Counted from the stretch's first letter, positions 9,901 through 15,954 are shown. The stretch: 16,920 nt of DNA from Planctomycetota bacterium (GCA_002695115.1 NZOA01000051.1:13539-30458); one strand, 5' to 3'. Translations and numbers: made by a program. The notes: a model not told the origin generated them from the sequence alone.

Positions 9901-12411
9901 ACGGGCATGCTCCAGGGCCCTCTGAGCCACCTCGCGATCCGAACAGCCCGGCGTGGCTCGCCGAACGCCTTCGTCGAAGGCGCGGTGTCGGCTTTCACTC
10001 CACTGGATGGGATTCTGGTGAGACTGGAGGTCTCCGGCAGCGAGTATGACGTTCGTCCCGCGAGCTTCCAGGAGGCGGAGAAGTTCTGGGAGGCCAACCA
10101 GATCCGGCTTGGCGCCCCGCCGGCTCCCGATGCGGAGTTCGGAGCGCTGACCCGGCTGAGCGAGTTCGATTTCACCGCCGATGCCGCGGCCCTGGTGGGG
10201 CGCTACGGAGGCAAGGGCGTCAACATGGCGCGGCTTCAGAGCCTCATGACAGGTGAGTTTGAGCAATACCATGAGGTCGGCTTCGTGGTGCCGACCCGCT
10301 ATTACCTGGAGTTTACGCGCAACAACAGGCTGTTCTCCGCCGTCGAGCCGCTGCGGATCGTTACCTACGAGGAATATATCGAGGAGCTCCTCGGAACCGA
10401 CAGGTTCAGGAGTGATTCGGAATACCGGTTCGAGATGCTCGATCGGCTCCGTGATCATATGGACGACAACTCGACGGTCGATGCCGAGCTCGTTCGCAGC
10501 GTGGCGGAACGGATTGGCGAGGTCTTCGGTGAGACGGCCGACAGGGTCCGCTTCAGGTCTTCCTCGAACGTGGAGGACGCGCTGGAGTTCAACGGCGCCG
10601 GGCTCTACGATTCGACATCGGCCTGCGCCGCTGATGATCTCGATAATGACAATGACGGTCCCTCGCGTTGCGATCCGGAGAACGACAACGAACGTGGAGT
10701 CGCCCGTGCCCTGCGGAAGGTCTGGCAGAGCGTGTGGAACTTCAGGGCCTTCGAAGAGAGGGAATACTTCGGGATCCCCCAGCAGGATGTCGCGATGGGC
10801 ATCCTTGTCAGCCGGGCCTATGCCGATGAGCGTGCCAACGGCGTGATCTTCACCGGCAATCCGTCCAACCCGCTCGATGATCGCTATCTCGTCACCTCTC
10901 AGGTCGGCGATTCCAGCGTCGTGAGTCCCGAGCCCGGGGTGCTGGCGGCGCGGGATCTTCTCGTCGTGGACCAGGGGCAGGTGCTCGAGATCAACCGGGC
11001 CAGCAGCTCTTCCCTGCTGCCGGATGGACAGAATGTGCTGAGCGAAGCGGAACTCAGGGAGCTCGGCAACCTGATCTGGCACATCGAGAGCGAGCTACCG
11101 ATCGATCTCGGTGAGCACGATGCTTCCGAGGTCGTTTTCGATATCGAGTACAAGATCGAATCCAATGGCGACCTGGCCGTCAAGCAGGTCAGGCCCTTCC
11201 TGCGCAACGCGCAGCTGCCGCCCTCGCCGTCCTTCAGCCTGCAGATCGCTGCCAATACAGGTGCCTGCGTCGGCTTCGGAAACTCCAGCATCCAGAGAGG
11301 GGCGCTGCAGGTCCTGGAGCTCAAGAGCAAGGTCCGCTTGCGCCAGGGTGAGCATATCCTGCCGAGCTCGTCTCTTATCACGCCGATGGAGCTGATAGAT
11401 GAGGTCCGCTTCGGTCCTGAAGGAAGGTTGCTGCAGCCTGTTGGACCCGGCATGCTTCGTGCCAGCCGTATCGAGAACACCAATGGGACGACCCGCCACA
11501 GGTTCCTCTTTGACCAGGTATTCGCCATCGATGATGAGCTTCGTCTGAAGCTTCGCCTGTTCCTGCTCGAGCCCTTTACCGCCCGGGGTCCCGATGCCGT
11601 GCGCGAGGTCCTCGTCTTCAACGAGCTCTATGTTGAAGACACCATGACCTTGCAGGGAGAGATCACCTCGGTAGCCGATCCGGACCTCCGCCGTTTCATC
11701 GATTATTCTTCCTGCCGGTACGATAGCCTCGATCTCTGGGAGGTCAGCTCACAGCTCGAGGATGGAACGACCGTCTCCATTCTCGAGAAATACCGTCCGC
11801 CCAGCGAGAATGATGAGTTTGGTCCTATCCGTCTGCGAAGCGCGGATCTGAACATTCGTGGCCAGAGAAAGCGGGTCACCTCCTATTGGAAGCTGGTCTA
11901 TTCAGCCTCCCGGCACAATACCTTTGTCCGGCATTGGGTCGTACTCGATCCGCCTGTGGAGGTCGAGGGTTTTGACCGCGCCGTGGCGGTCTTCGAGCTC
12001 GTGGCTCCGCAGCTCAACAGCCAGGGGGCCGTGCTCCAGGAACCCCTTGGGAGGTATCTTGACAGCGACTTTGAAGAGATCGGCCGTTCCGATGTAGCCG
12101 CCTATTCGCTGGAGCTCTTTACGGATCCGCTGCCCATTCTCTTCCAGCGAGGAGATGTGGATCTCGACGGGAGCCTGAGCATCACCGATCCGATCAACCT
12201 CCTGATCTTTCTTTTCGCCGAAGGTGAGGCCCCGGGTTGTCTCGATACGGGGGACGCGGATGATAGCGGGGATCTCAATATCACCGATGCGGTCAACTCG
12301 CTCGGTTATCTCTTCCGCGGTGGAGCCCCTCTCCCAGCTCCCTTCCTCGAATGCGGGGTTGATCCTACCGAGGATGAGCTTGATTGCGAATCGGAACCCG
12401 TCTGCCCCTGA
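6961..12411 (+). CDS. giant secreted FG-GAP/PEP-utiliser/ATP-grasp/dockerin protein
   Basis: This protein has 1816 residues. Domains in order: signal peptide 1-31 (CCVWLALLAAPGLGAFA core); an Asp/Cys-rich thrombospondin-3-like stretch 32-63; 14 FG-GAP/VCBS repeats about 65-750; a region without recognised domain 755-935; a PEP-utiliser swivelling His domain with GPLSHLAIR (His990); a PPDK/PEP-synthase ATP-grasp module about 1070-1415, with YGGKG (Lys1085), RSSSNVED (Arg1199), GAGLYDS (1212-1218), LRKVWQSVWNFRAF, DIEYKIE (Glu1396) and KQVRPF (Gln1409, Arg1411); an unrecognised region 1414-1725; and dockerin type I 1730-1800 with a CGxDPTxDxLxC tail. The PEP/pyruvate TIM barrel is absent. The ATP- and phospho-His residues look intact, so dikinase-like chemistry is possible, but ATP is not expected outside the cell. 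The frame is open back to a TTG at 6841; the signal peptide supports 6961. Family: generic PEP/pyruvate-binding domain protein, function unknown. Confidence 0.92.
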   Translation: MRDSVGRTGRFFYSCCVWLALLAAPGLGAFAEDCNRNGVEDDLDLAAETSMDCDGDGVPDECQLSPVAFTSREIGITVSRYPRAIACADIDSDGVLDIITANKDGDTRSMVSVLKNNGSGIFERADFDDAVRASDLDVADFDGDEAKDLLTANYYTIEILWNDGAGSFEERLSVPVERGTRHAAAGDLNGDGLSDIVTTNDRSNRAWVFINTGDRSFSDPVPYSVGSVPSVVRVIDIDNDGDLDVCTVNVGSGTITILDNDGSGGLGSSTTVATGLESPAHLAVADFDLDESADLAVASEENIVILYGGDFTERQVFEANAGELVVADLDGDGDTDLGYSILGNRRVAVLLNVSGNFFSRPVEFAVDIEAGLLAAGDLDDDNDLDLVTAYERHTRVPILWNNDQSGITVESRTIGMGPAPHAMVMEDLNGDGYLDIATGDGLGSSITIFLNDGAGNLRPGGTRTVAAGDYLNSIDGGDFDGDGDIDLVTGAIQDRRMQVFLNNGQARYGSRSLYTTGVRPFMVEVGELTGDEFPEIASANETAGTITVYLNSGNGDGRFGGRRDYRVGRLPVAVAMGDLDGDGDEDVISANRGSRNLSVLMNEGDGSLGAAVNYTVDGTPWYVVTADFDADGDVDLATANQPNRTVGIFYNRGDGTFGEGVTFDSAHGPYSMVAFDLNIDGIPDILTANQSADSVSALINRGDGTFNPAVTYNAGNAPRFVQAGDLDLDGDVDFVAADHDGRTLTLFRNQAPVESRDTHREVICTEIDYYDMSTPSRRGRDLKFVLPSDPSDESRLPPLFQNGRLFDLHQDFLTAVFPDRFPLLGPVEYNRLVGLRETRQYYIGSVTRIASPRGPVYGFSVFTDISESASQMLTIEEVREIYQTLRSVFGLEVLAYVPGTIAAREAAVGWEDPGFPIYLDVEGSSGSYESYTEAVGYGTVRVLTEQAFEEANDNGGLSFRDILILPHAPRDIEGVVAGVITGMLQGPLSHLAIRTARRGSPNAFVEGAVSAFTPLDGILVRLEVSGSEYDVRPASFQEAEKFWEANQIRLGAPPAPDAEFGALTRLSEFDFTADAAALVGRYGGKGVNMARLQSLMTGEFEQYHEVGFVVPTRYYLEFTRNNRLFSAVEPLRIVTYEEYIEELLGTDRFRSDSEYRFEMLDRLRDHMDDNSTVDAELVRSVAERIGEVFGETADRVRFRSSSNVEDALEFNGAGLYDSTSACAADDLDNDNDGPSRCDPENDNERGVARALRKVWQSVWNFRAFEEREYFGIPQQDVAMGILVSRAYADERANGVIFTGNPSNPLDDRYLVTSQVGDSSVVSPEPGVLAARDLLVVDQGQVLEINRASSSSLLPDGQNVLSEAELRELGNLIWHIESELPIDLGEHDASEVVFDIEYKIESNGDLAVKQVRPFLRNAQLPPSPSFSLQIAANTGACVGFGNSSIQRGALQVLELKSKVRLRQGEHILPSSSLITPMELIDEVRFGPEGRLLQPVGPGMLRASRIENTNGTTRHRFLFDQVFAIDDELRLKLRLFLLEPFTARGPDAVREVLVFNELYVEDTMTLQGEITSVADPDLRRFIDYSSCRYDSLDLWEVSSQLEDGTTVSILEKYRPPSENDEFGPIRLRSADLNIRGQRKRVTSYWKLVYSASRHNTFVRHWVVLDPPVEVEGFDRAVAVFELVAPQLNSQGAVLQEPLGRYLDSDFEEIGRSDVAAYSLELFTDPLPILFQRGDVDLDGSLSITDPINLLIFLFAEGEAPGCLDTGDADDSGDLNITDAVNSLGYLFRGGAPLPAPFLECGVDPTEDELDCESEPVCP
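7219..9210 (+). repeat. 14 protein-level FG-GAP/VCBS repeats (two seven-bladed propellers expected)
   Basis: Within the giant protein, an Asp-rich calcium-binding loop recurs 14 times, from ADIDSDGVLDI (Asp89) to GDLDLDGDVDF (Asp725), about every 45-55 residues. Each is followed by a T-A-N-like strand and an N-x-G-x-G-x-F turn. Fourteen repeats fit two seven-bladed beta-propellers. Loops 2 (DFDGDEAKDL), 5 (DFDLDESADL) and 10 (ELTGDEFPEI) have lost part of the DxDxDG pattern. The repeats are diverged at DNA level. Confidence 0.85.
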
Positions 12412-12434
12412 CCCCGCCTTACCGGCAGTTTTTT
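12402..12434 (+). terminator. possible intrinsic terminator after the giant secreted gene
   Basis: CTGCC (12402-12406) and GGCAG (12424-12428) are complementary, and the second arm is followed directly by six T residues (12429-12434). The first arm overlaps the last codons of the gene. The stem is only 5 bp and the loop 17 nt, so it is a weak candidate; its position and T-run are the main support. Confidence 0.35.
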
Positions 12435-12473
12435 CGGAACTTCGCCTCCGTTGTCGGTCTGCACTCATCTCGA

Positions 12474-12502
12474 TTGACTTGTCCGGGCGCCGGGACTACT
12501 CT
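12474..12502 (+). promoter_or_regulatory. sigma70-like promoter for the small secreted protein gene
   Basis: TTGACT (12474-12479), a 17-bp GC-rich spacer and TACTCT (12497-12502) match five of six -35 and four of six -10 consensus bases. Transcription would start near 12509, leaving a leader of about 60 nt before the ATG at 12571. With the possible terminator at 12402-12434, this makes 12571-13341 a separate transcription unit. Confidence 0.5.
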
Positions 12503-12558
12503 CAGGTATCGAGGAATGAGAGTCTGAAGCCTTCTCCAACCTATTGCTGCAGATTTAC

Positions 12559-12563
12559 GAGGT
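12559..12563 (+). promoter_or_regulatory. ribosome binding site deciding the 12571 start
   Basis: GAGGT lies 7 nt before the ATG at 12571. It supports that start over the in-frame TTG at 12544, and the signal peptide begins at the same ATG. Confidence 0.5.
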
Positions 12564-12570
12564 TCACCCA

Positions 12571-13341
12571 ATGAAGAACGCGAGCCGCTTTCCCGCCGGA
12601 GGTCTTGTCCTGGCCTTTCTTTTCACCTTCGCTGGTGCCCCGGATCTCTTCGCTCAGAAAGATGAGGGAGAGGCCGATAGGAATCTCAACGGTTGGGGCA
12701 AGCTCGGCAAGAACGTATCCGGCTCCGAGTCGTTCTACGACTTTTCCTACTTCTTCAAGGATGAGCGTGGCAGGAAGAAGTCCGCCAAGGCTTTTGTCCA
12801 GATCTCTGAGAAGACGACCCTCTATCTCGACCGGGTCGTAAGAATCCAGGATCTCAAGAAGGGAGCGAAGGTTCGCATGTTTGCCCGCGCTGTCGAACAG
12901 GAGGTTCGCGGAGGTCCACCCGGTGGAGGGGGGGGGAATGTCGGGCAGGGGAGAACCGGGACCGATCGCCAGATTCAGAACGCGCAGCTTGTCATCCTCG
13001 GAACGGGTGTCGAGGTGAACGAGAGCTATGAGGATAAGAAAGACAAGCATCTGAAGTGGTTGGATGCGACAGTGGAATCCAGCAATTCCGGGCTCTCGGT
13101 CAGCTACAAGGGCAACACCTACCGGGTTACCATCGACCGCAAGGCACCGATCATCGTTCGCACGAAGGTGGAACCCAAATTTATCAAGAAGGCGCGGTAC
13201 ATCCATGTGCTGGGCGCCTCCTCAGATACCCGTCCGAAGACCAAGAGCAGAAGTGACGCCGCCAAGGCGAGCTTCGACTCCGAGCGCGTCATCATCCTGG
13301 ATGCGCGGTCCATCAGGGCCATCCCCCTGATTTTTAAGTAG
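12571..13341 (+). CDS. secreted protein with two related beta-rich halves (unknown function)
   Basis: This is a 256-residue protein with a signal peptide (hydrophobic GGLVLAFLFTFAGAP, residues 10-24, probable cleavage after FAQ at 27-29). I do not recognise the family. The mature part contains two segments of similar pattern. Segment A (about 76-144) reads VQISEKTTLYLDRVVRIQDL then KKGAKVRMFA and later QNAQLVIL. Segment B (about 185-246) reads VTIDRKAPIIVRTKVEPKFI then KKARYIHVLG and later SERVIILDAR. Each resembles small OB-like beta modules such as DUF5666, in which a strand, a T-x-I/L-x-V/L stretch, a lysine-rich turn and a final A-x-x-V-x-L strand recur; this is inference. Between the halves is a Gly-rich linker (GGPPGGGGG, 114-122) encoded by a run of nine G. 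The N-terminal third is Lys/Asp/Glu-rich. Start choice rests on the Shine-Dalgarno at 12559-12563 and the signal peptide. Confidence 0.8.
   Translation: MKNASRFPAGGLVLAFLFTFAGAPDLFAQKDEGEADRNLNGWGKLGKNVSGSESFYDFSYFFKDERGRKKSAKAFVQISEKTTLYLDRVVRIQDLKKGAKVRMFARAVEQEVRGGPPGGGGGNVGQGRTGTDRQIQNAQLVILGTGVEVNESYEDKKDKHLKWLDATVESSNSGLSVSYKGNTYRVTIDRKAPIIVRTKVEPKFIKKARYIHVLGASSDTRPKTKSRSDAAKASFDSERVIILDARSIRAIPLIFK
12928..12936 (+). repeat. nine-G homopolymer inside the coding region
   Basis: The run encodes glycines 120-122 of the small secreted protein, in frame with codon boundaries. A one-base slip would put the remaining roughly 135 residues out of frame. Such runs can be phase-variable sites or sequencing-error spots. 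Confidence 0.6.
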
Positions 13342-13471
13342 GATCGAGTCCACCGGATTTCTCCCGTCACAGCCCCTTGACCTCCGGGCCTCTCTGGGTC
13401 ACGATGCGTCCTCGGTCCTGGTCAACGAGGACCTTCCGGGTCGTGAATGCCGTGGCGTTGGTGAGAGAATC

Positions 13472-14149
13472 ATGGTGACGAGTGGTACTGTAGAGCAGGG
13501 GCATGAGCAGGTGAACGAGCCCGCCGTGAGGGCGTTCCTCGTCGATACAGCCCGCGCGGTCAAAGCCATGAAGGCCAGCTGGCTGCGAGTGGCGCTCAAT
13601 CTGAAGCGGATTCGCGATGACGAGCTCTGGCGTTACGCGACACCCTCCTGTGAGAATTTCGAGGATTACGCCTTTGGCGTTCTCAAGCTCAATAAATATG
13701 TGGCCCGGAGAATGCTCAAGGCCATGGACTATACCGCCAGCAAGCGTCCGGACATGGTTCATGACGTTTCCGGACGGATCGAGCGGGGAGAAGAGGTCGT
13801 TGTTCCTTCCTACCAGGTGGTGAACAACCTGAGACTGGCCGAGGAAAAGTTCGAGGGGCGCGAGGGGGAATTCCGGGATCTCGAATCGAAGGTATTCGAG
13901 GAGGGAATCGGCCGGGTTACCTTCAAGCGTGAGGTGGACAATATGCTCGCCGCCGGGGATGAGGGTCCCGGCGTCATGGAGCTTCCGGTCGACAGGCTCC
14001 AGCCCGAGGGTCCGCCGGACCTTGGCAGGCTGATTGAGCGCCTCAAAGACATCCAGGAGGAGCTCTCTCGCCTGGACGTCTCCAGCGAGTCGGGAGAGCT
14101 GCTTTCACGGCTCCTGGAATCTCTCGAGGCGCAGAAGAGCCGAGGTTGA
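13472..14149 (+). CDS. hypothetical protein with possible helix-turn-helix module
   Basis: This is a 225-residue soluble, mostly helical protein that I do not recognise. Residues 23-90 (ARAVKAMKASWLRVALNLKR, then DDELWRYATPSCENFEDYAF and LKLNKYVARRMLKAM) resemble a module seen in phage- and plasmid-linked proteins: a helix, an L-x-x-I/L-R-D-x-x-L-Y/W stretch, then F-E-D-Y and a helix-turn-helix-like segment. DNA binding is therefore possible, but this is inference. Residues 115-160 are charged, 165-182 are Pro-rich, and 183-222 form a leucine-patterned helix that could be a coiled coil. No signal peptide or membrane segment is seen. GGTGAG at 13460-13465 lies 6 nt before the ATG. The hydrolase gene starts 51 bp downstream on the same strand, so the two could be co-transcribed. 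Confidence 0.75.
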   Translation: MVTSGTVEQGHEQVNEPAVRAFLVDTARAVKAMKASWLRVALNLKRIRDDELWRYATPSCENFEDYAFGVLKLNKYVARRMLKAMDYTASKRPDMVHDVSGRIERGEEVVVPSYQVVNNLRLAEEKFEGREGEFRDLESKVFEEGIGRVTFKREVDNMLAAGDEGPGVMELPVDRLQPEGPPDLGRLIERLKDIQEELSRLDVSSESGELLSRLLESLEAQKSRG

Positions 14150-14188
14150 AACGGGTAGAAGTCACCTCTTCGTTCCAGGCCCTTGTTC

Positions 14189-14194
14189 AGGGAG
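14189..14194 (+). promoter_or_regulatory. ribosome binding site deciding the 14201 start
   Basis: AGGGAG lies 6 nt before the ATG at 14201 and supports it over the in-frame TTG at 14183. Its first bases (14189-14192) could pair with CCCT at 14180-14183 in a small hairpin; whether that matters is unknown. Confidence 0.5.
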
Positions 14195-14200
14195 AAAGAT

Positions 14201-15154
14201 ATGCCGCTGGACCCGCAGGTAGAAGAGCTTCTGGGTGAGCTCGCGGCGCTGGGCTTCCCGGCGCTTGAGGAGTGTACGCCGCAGCAGGCTCGCGAGAACC
14301 TCGCCAGCCGGATTTCCGAGTTTTCTGAAACCGGGGATATCGCGTTCGTGCGGGATGGACTCGTTCCCGCCGAAGAGCTTCCGGGCGGGCTGCCCGCTAT
14401 CGCCTACAGGGAATACAGGCCTGATGACAGCCCGGTCCTGCCGGCGCTGGTGTATTTCCACGGCGGTGGATGGGTTCTCGGCGATCTCGATACTCACGAG
14501 GGAGTCTGCAGGGCGCTGGCCAACGCGGCCGGGTGCGTGGTCTTCAGCGTGGACTACCGCCTGGCTCCCGAGTACAGGTATCCCGCCGCGGCGGATGATT
14601 GCTACGGGTTCACCAGGTGGCTGGCGGAGAACTCGGAAGACAAGGGTGTCGATGCGCAGAGGATCGCCATCGGCGGCGACAGCGCCGGGGGCAACCTGGC
14701 CGCGGTGGTGGCGTTGATGGCGAAGGATGCCGGCCTGCCGGCGATCCGCCTCCAGCTCCTGATCTACCCGGTCACGGACTATTGTCTCGACACTCCGAGC
14801 TACCTCGAGAACGCGGCGGGCTACGGTCTGACCCGCGAGGGCATGCGCTGGTTCTGGGGTCATTACCTCGCCCGGGAGGAGGATGGCGCCGAAGCGAAGG
14901 CCTCGCCGATTCGCGCCGAGAGCCTTGCCGGGCTGCCTCCCGCTTACGTTATCACGGCCGGATTCGATCCTCTTCGCGATGAGGGGGATGCCTACGCGGC
15001 GAAGCTGATCGAGGCCGGTGTCCCGGTCGAGCTCGATCGCTACGAGGGGATGATCCACGGCTTCTGTATCTATCTCGGCCGGCTCGATGATGCCGGGGTG
15101 TCCGTGACCAGGATGGCGGCGGCGCTGCGGAGCAGCTTCGGCTTCGAGGACTGA
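14201..15154 (+). CDS. alpha/beta hydrolase, hormone-sensitive lipase (HSL) family esterase
   Basis: This is a 317-residue serine esterase of the HSL/bacterial family IV type, about the normal length. The oxyanion-hole motif HGGGW starts at His87 (YFHGGGWVLGDLDTH). It is followed by the family's VDYRLAPEYRYPAAADD. The nucleophile is Ser161 in GGDSAGGNLAA. The acid is Asp256 in TAGFDPLRDEG, and the catalytic His is His286 in GMIHGF. All triad members are present. The predicted reaction is hydrolysis of short- to medium-chain acyl or aryl esters; the natural substrate cannot be read from sequence. No signal peptide is visible, so it is probably cytoplasmic. The N-terminal 60 residues form the usual helical cap. 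It follows the 13472-14149 gene by 51 bp and is convergent with the metallo-beta-lactamase-fold gene 22 bp downstream. Confidence 0.94.
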   Translation: MPLDPQVEELLGELAALGFPALEECTPQQARENLASRISEFSETGDIAFVRDGLVPAEELPGGLPAIAYREYRPDDSPVLPALVYFHGGGWVLGDLDTHEGVCRALANAAGCVVFSVDYRLAPEYRYPAAADDCYGFTRWLAENSEDKGVDAQRIAIGGDSAGGNLAAVVALMAKDAGLPAIRLQLLIYPVTDYCLDTPSYLENAAGYGLTREGMRWFWGHYLAREEDGAEAKASPIRAESLAGLPPAYVITAGFDPLRDEGDAYAAKLIEAGVPVELDRYEGMIHGFCIYLGRLDDAGVSVTRMAAALRSSFGFED

Positions 15155-15176
15155 GGCGGCGGTATCTCCAGGGCTC

Positions 15177-15848
15177 TCAGCGGGCGTGGTCGAGGACGAT
15201 GATGGTCGTCTCCGCCGGCAGGGTGTCGCGGCTGACGGTGAGCTCCGGACAGCCGGGGGTCTCGACCGGGTAGCCGGTACAGGTCGCCAGGAAGTCCTCG
15301 ACCGGCTGGAGGTCGAGGTTGACCTTCGGGGTCTTGTAGTGCATCGGCAGGACCAGGGGAGGGCGGATTTTCGCCACCAGGTCGGCGAGATCATCCACCT
15401 TGATGGTGGGGGGACCCCCGGCGAGGGCGAGCAGAACGTCGATATCCCGCAGGAACTCGAGCGCATCACCTTCGAGGGGATGCCCGAGGTCTCCCTGGTG
15501 CGCTACGGTGACCTCCTCGAGCTCAAATTTAACCAGGGAGTTGGGGCCCTCGCCGTCCTCGGTTTCATATACCTCGAAGGCGGCGAATTCAACGCCGCGG
15601 CAGGTGCGTGAGTCGCCGACAAGCTCCAGGGCGTCGATCAATTCGTAGTCGCCGCGAATCGACGAGAGGTCTGAGTGGTAGCGCTCATTGTGATGGCTGA
15701 TCGATACGATGTCGGCCTCTTCATCGATGGGAAGATAGCCGCCGCAGGCGGGGTAGTTGTAGGGATCGAGGATGATCTTGACTGCCTCACCGGAGGAATT
15801 GACTCCCTCGATGGAGAAGGCCGCGTGTCCGAACCAGGTGATTTTCAT
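15177..15848 (-). CDS. metallo-beta-lactamase-fold hydrolase with altered metal motif
   Basis: This is a 223-residue protein of the UlaG/UPF0173-like branch of the metallo-beta-lactamase fold. The start MKITWFGHAAFSIEG and the early ILDPYNYP (Asp28) are typical. So are AHQGDLGH (His117, Asp120, His123) and LPMHYKTPK (His170), which normally serve the second half of the metal site. The usual HxHxDH motif is replaced by SHHNERYHSD (His52, His53, His58), which lacks the expected spacing and the Asp. It may bind one metal, bind metals differently, or be a non-catalytic relative. The substrate is unknown; lactonase or phosphodiesterase chemistry would be family guesses. There is no signal peptide. 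The start is the only Met before the conserved N-terminus, and a GGAG lies about 10 nt upstream. A hairpin with T-run lies in its leader (15872-15900). Confidence 0.88.
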   Translation of the reverse strand: MKITWFGHAAFSIEGVNSSGEAVKIILDPYNYPACGGYLPIDEEADIVSISHHNERYHSDLSSIRGDYELIDALELVGDSRTCRGVEFAAFEVYETEDGEGPNSLVKFELEEVTVAHQGDLGHPLEGDALEFLRDIDVLLALAGGPPTIKVDDLADLVAKIRPPLVLPMHYKTPKVNLDLQPVEDFLATCTGYPVETPGCPELTVSRDTLPAETTIIVLDHAR

Positions 15849-15871
15849 CTGTTCTCAGCTCCGGCCGTTGC

Positions 15872-15900
15872 CGCTGGTGAAAAACAGCGCCTCCGCGCTG
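15872..15900 (-). promoter_or_regulatory. terminator-like hairpin with competing alternative stem in leader
   Basis: Read on the minus strand, CAGCGC-GGAG-GCGCTG (15900-15885) is a perfect 6-bp stem with a 4-nt loop followed by five T residues (15884-15880), the shape of an intrinsic terminator. Downstream, CAGCG (15876-15872) can instead pair with the CGCTG of the second arm across an 8-nt loop holding the T-run. The two folds are mutually exclusive. It lies 24 nt upstream of the metallo-beta-lactamase-fold start. Attenuation is an inference; the stems are short. Confidence 0.35.
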
Positions 15901-15948
15901 CCGTGGCACATTAAGAGGGTCCCGGGTGTTTTTTTTCAAGCAGAAGTC

Positions 15949-15954
15949 TACTAT
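15949..15954 (+). promoter_or_regulatory. candidate -10 box close to the aldo/keto reductase start
   Basis: TACTAT lies 14 nt before the ATG at 15969 in a locally AT-rich stretch that also has an eight-T run (15929-15936). No Shine-Dalgarno sequence precedes the ATG and no good -35 is visible. A start site about 7 nt downstream would give a near-leaderless message. Weak evidence. Confidence 0.25.

Noticed and set aside
9511..11082. 523-codon open frame on the minus strand
   Set aside because: It lies wholly antisense to the ATP-grasp part of the giant protein. Its translation is low-complexity and resembles no family, as expected from a GC-rich mirror frame.
13377..13405. TTGACC followed by CACGAT as a promoter for the 13472 gene
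   Set aside because: The -10 match is only about half of consensus at 17-bp spacing, so it is not reliable enough to annotate.
13367..13762. 131-codon minus-strand frame across the 13342-13471 gap
   Set aside because: Most of it is antisense to the 13472 gene, which has a good ribosome site and natural composition. No separate support was seen.
14162..15469. 435-codon open frame on the minus strand
   Set aside because: It is antisense to the HSL hydrolase with an intact catalytic triad, and its N-terminal part is a shadow frame of the metallo-beta-lactamase-fold gene.
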